Assembly: GCA_963842305.1 (NCBI GenBank)
Contig: CAWJFW010000002.1
Coordinates: forward strand, 558,001-622,000
Direction of reading: 5' to 3'
From: JAIBJN01 sp963842305
GTDB lineage: Bacteria > Actinomycetota > Thermoleophilia > Gaiellales > Gaiellaceae
DNA length: 64,000 bases
The stretch's first letter is position 1. The number at the start of each line of letters is the position of its first letter. The translations under genes and the position numbers were made by a program. Positions 62,685-64,000 of this stretch are shown one piece after another. Below the pieces are notes generated by a model. That model saw only the letters and a program-made list of their open reading frames with translations. It did not search any database and was not told where the DNA came from.

Positions 62685-62945
62685 TCATCCGTGTGGCCGA
62701 CGTAACCATGGGGCCAGAAGTCGCTGGAAGGCTGGGACCAGCAGGTAGACCATCAACGGCACTACCCCAGCGGTTATAGCGAACGTGCGCAGCGCCAAGG
62801 GCCAGCCCTGAATCTTCGGCCCGACCAGCCACTGGATGAGTGTGATGCTGGGATAAATGGCTAGCCAGACCACTATCGCCGTTTTCCAGCGCGGAGGCAT
62901 TACCGGGGGGCGCCTCTGCCTTCGCATGTTTCGGACGAGCTTCAC
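62685..62945 (-). CDS. Two-helix membrane protein resembling the C-terminal domain of membrane ABM proteins
   Basis: 86 residues: PPRWKTAIVVWLAIYPSITL, WLVGPKIQGWPLALRTFAI, and AGVVPLMVYLLVPAFQRLLAPWLRR. This matches the C-terminal membrane part of larger proteins with an N-terminal antibiotic biosynthesis monooxygenase (ABM) domain, which is missing here. It may be a stand-alone form or a remnant. ATG 62945. Confidence 0.55.
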   Translation of the reverse strand: MKLVRNMRRQRRPPVMPPRWKTAIVVWLAIYPSITLIQWLVGPKIQGWPLALRTFAITAGVVPLMVYLLVPAFQRLLAPWLRRPHG

Positions 62946-63268
62946 GAGTCATGCTCGACCTCGTCCTCGACCTTGGGCACCGGCCCGGCCGTCCGCTCGG
63001 CGCTGCACAGCGTGCGAACGCCGGCGGGTAGTCCTCCTCGATGCTCCTCGACGTAACCGTCGAAGTCGCCTAGAGAGAAGGCAGTCGTCGCTCACAGCAA
63101 AATCTTGCCTGCGGTCGCCGTCCGACCGCACCAGCGCACCTTCCAAACGAGGGTCAGGCTCGGGTGATCAGGGCCTCCTAAGGCAACTGCATCGGCAAGG
63201 CGCAGGCTAAGCGGACCAGGGGCGTGGTGGCCGCGGGGACAAGCGAGCAGATCCGCACACGCGGCAGG
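62946..63268. other. 323-nt region with a gene fragment, no intact gene
   Basis: On the minus strand, 62949-63080 encodes a coherent tail (FSLGDFDGYVEEHRGGLPAG..., ending KVEDEVEHDS) with no start, which looks like the C-terminal remnant of a lost gene. Beyond it nothing coherent is seen. Confidence 0.4.
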
Positions 63269-63715
63269 CTACCCGCTCGCGCGTGGGATGAAGCTGATCT
63301 TGCCGCTCGTCTCGAGGACGGCCCAGCGGACCTCGGCGAGGGTCGGGATCTGCTGCAGGCGCGCCTCGGCAGCGAGCTCCTCCGGGGTGAGTCGCTCCCG
63401 GCGCAGGTTGCGGTCGATGAGCTTCCCGTCCTCGACGAGGATGAGCGGCTCGGCCTCGAATACCGGGCGGAGGCGGCGAAACCGGAAGACCAGGTAGGAG
63501 ACGGCGACTGTGAGGAGGGTGAACGTGCCGCCGGCGAGGACGAGGCCGGTAAGGGAGTAGTCGCTCTGCGTCACGCCCTGCTGGATCAGGTCGCCGAGCA
63601 CGATGAGGAGGATGAGGTCGAAGGGCTCCAGCGACGAGAGCTCCCGCCGCCCGATGACGCGCGTCACAACGGCGACGAAGAGGAAGGCGAAGAAGGCGCG
63701 GATGACGATGTCCAT
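63269..63715 (-). CDS. DUF421 / YetF-family membrane protein
   Basis: 148 residues: three helices (about 1-80, FAFLFVAVVTRVIGRREL, LEPFDLILLIVLGDLIQQGVTQSDYSL, and the TFTLLTVAVSYLVF helix) and the DUF421 beta domain with EAEPLILVEDGKLIDRNLRRERLT and LQQIPTLAEVRWAVLETSGKISFI. Function of the family is uncertain; spore-related and membrane-protection roles are proposed. Start ATG 63715, 3 nt after the upstream stop. Confidence 0.82.
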   Translation of the reverse strand: MDIVIRAFFAFLFVAVVTRVIGRRELSSLEPFDLILLIVLGDLIQQGVTQSDYSLTGLVLAGGTFTLLTVAVSYLVFRFRRLRPVFEAEPLILVEDGKLIDRNLRRERLTPEELAAEARLQQIPTLAEVRWAVLETSGKISFIPRASG

Positions 63716-63718
63716 GAC

Positions 63719-64000
63719 CTACGGAAAGATCGTCAGGGCGCGCTCGTCTGTCGCGAGAAGTGTCTCGCCGTCGTAGAGAGAAACGTCGGCCGAGCGGCGG
63801 CCGACGTTTGTTGGGTTGACCTGGAACTGCATGTAGACGACGAGCCGGTCGCCGGCATCCAGGGGGCCGTAGGAGAGCGCAAGGTCGCCGTCGCGGCTCG
63901 CCTCGTCGGTCGGCGAGGGCTCGATCGTGTTGATGCTGATGTTCTCCAGCCAGGCCGGCTGGAGGACGAGGGTCGCGTTCTCGAGCCCGGACTTCGCGTC
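63719..64000 (-). CDS. C-terminal part of an unknown secreted or membrane-anchored beta-domain protein
   Basis: 94 codons entering from the right edge, ending IFP-TAG. Reads LENATLVLQPAWLENISINTIEPSP, LSYGPLDAGDRLVVYMQFQVNPTNVG and VSLYDGETLLATDERALTIFP, an immunoglobulin-like strand pattern as in outside domains. It precedes the DUF421 gene by 3 nt, so the two are co-transcribed and may act together. Confidence 0.6.
   Translation of the reverse strand, partial: DAKSGLENATLVLQPAWLENISINTIEPSPTDEASRDGDLALSYGPLDAGDRLVVYMQFQVNPTNVGRRSADVSLYDGETLLATDERALTIFP

Noticed and set aside
59850..64000. Second copy of the tRNA-Leu 3' end (far attachment site)
   Set aside because: No convincing match found by eye in the remaining window.

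Overview
The window is chromosomal DNA from a very GC-rich bacterium (roughly 70% G+C by eye), densely packed on both strands and rich in GTG starts and 1-4 nt gene overlaps. The gene set points to a deep-branching actinobacterium, most likely class Thermoleophilia (Gaiellales or Solirubrobacterales relatives): a TrpR-family regulator inside the his operon, PHO boxes of the actinobacterial TTCAC type, MMPL transporters, a polyphosphate block with CHAD proteins, and many short actinobacterial-style proteins. The lineage is inferred from gene content, not from a marker tree.

Layout. 1-3.4 kb: histidine biosynthesis, with yerC-hisG-hisD-hisC running left and hisA running right from a shared palindromic operator. 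3.4-9.4 kb: an ATP-grasp ligase, a DUF3830 protein, an MMPL exporter with a small membrane partner, and a copper P-type ATPase behind a CsoR-type operator. 9.4-16.9 kb: phosphate uptake (DUF47-pit rightwards; pstSCAB-phoU leftwards) with a PHO box in front of pstS. 17-24 kb: mixed small genes, then the soluble kinase and PhoB-type regulator that most likely control the PHO boxes, a CBS protein, a strongly structured RNA candidate ending in a terminator, and a PHP-fold protein. 24-29.8 kb: a polyphosphate block (ppk, ppx, PRC protein, SixA, Nudix, CYTH-CHAD). 29.9-37.2 kb: a response regulator, a large sensor kinase with its LuxR-type partner, an MFS carrier and a second MMPL protein. 37.5-47.4 kb: the translation block thrS-infC-rpmI-rplT-rRNA methylase and pheST. 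47.4-53.5 kb: two uncharacterised proteins divergent from a 2-oxoacid dehydrogenase operon (E1 alpha, E1 beta, E2, E3), with a 162-nt inverted repeat between E1 beta and E2. 53.5-59.7 kb: an oxidoreductase/acetyltransferase/cupin cluster, DedA, an M20 amidohydrolase and membrane proteins. 59.75 kb to the end: tRNA-Leu(CAG) with a tyrosine integrase, an excisionase and a damaged DUF3631 helicase, then a membrane protein, gene debris, a DUF421 protein and a partial gene.

The strongest theme is phosphate economy: PHO boxes, the PhoR/PhoP-like pair, Pst, Pit and the polyphosphate enzymes all lie within about 20 kb. A second theme is the form of gene starts. Several genes have a TANNNT -10 element only 6-9 nt before the start codon, the signature of leaderless transcripts, and two genes appear to start with CTG overlapping the previous stop.

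Caution: about a dozen genes carry frame breaks where both halves are conserved and no residues are missing at the junction. They cluster at 9-20 kb, at 49.5-57 kb and in the integrated element. The 20.1-49.4 kb stretch shows none that is clear. They look like consensus indels rather than decay, so broken genes are annotated with the function of the intact reading.
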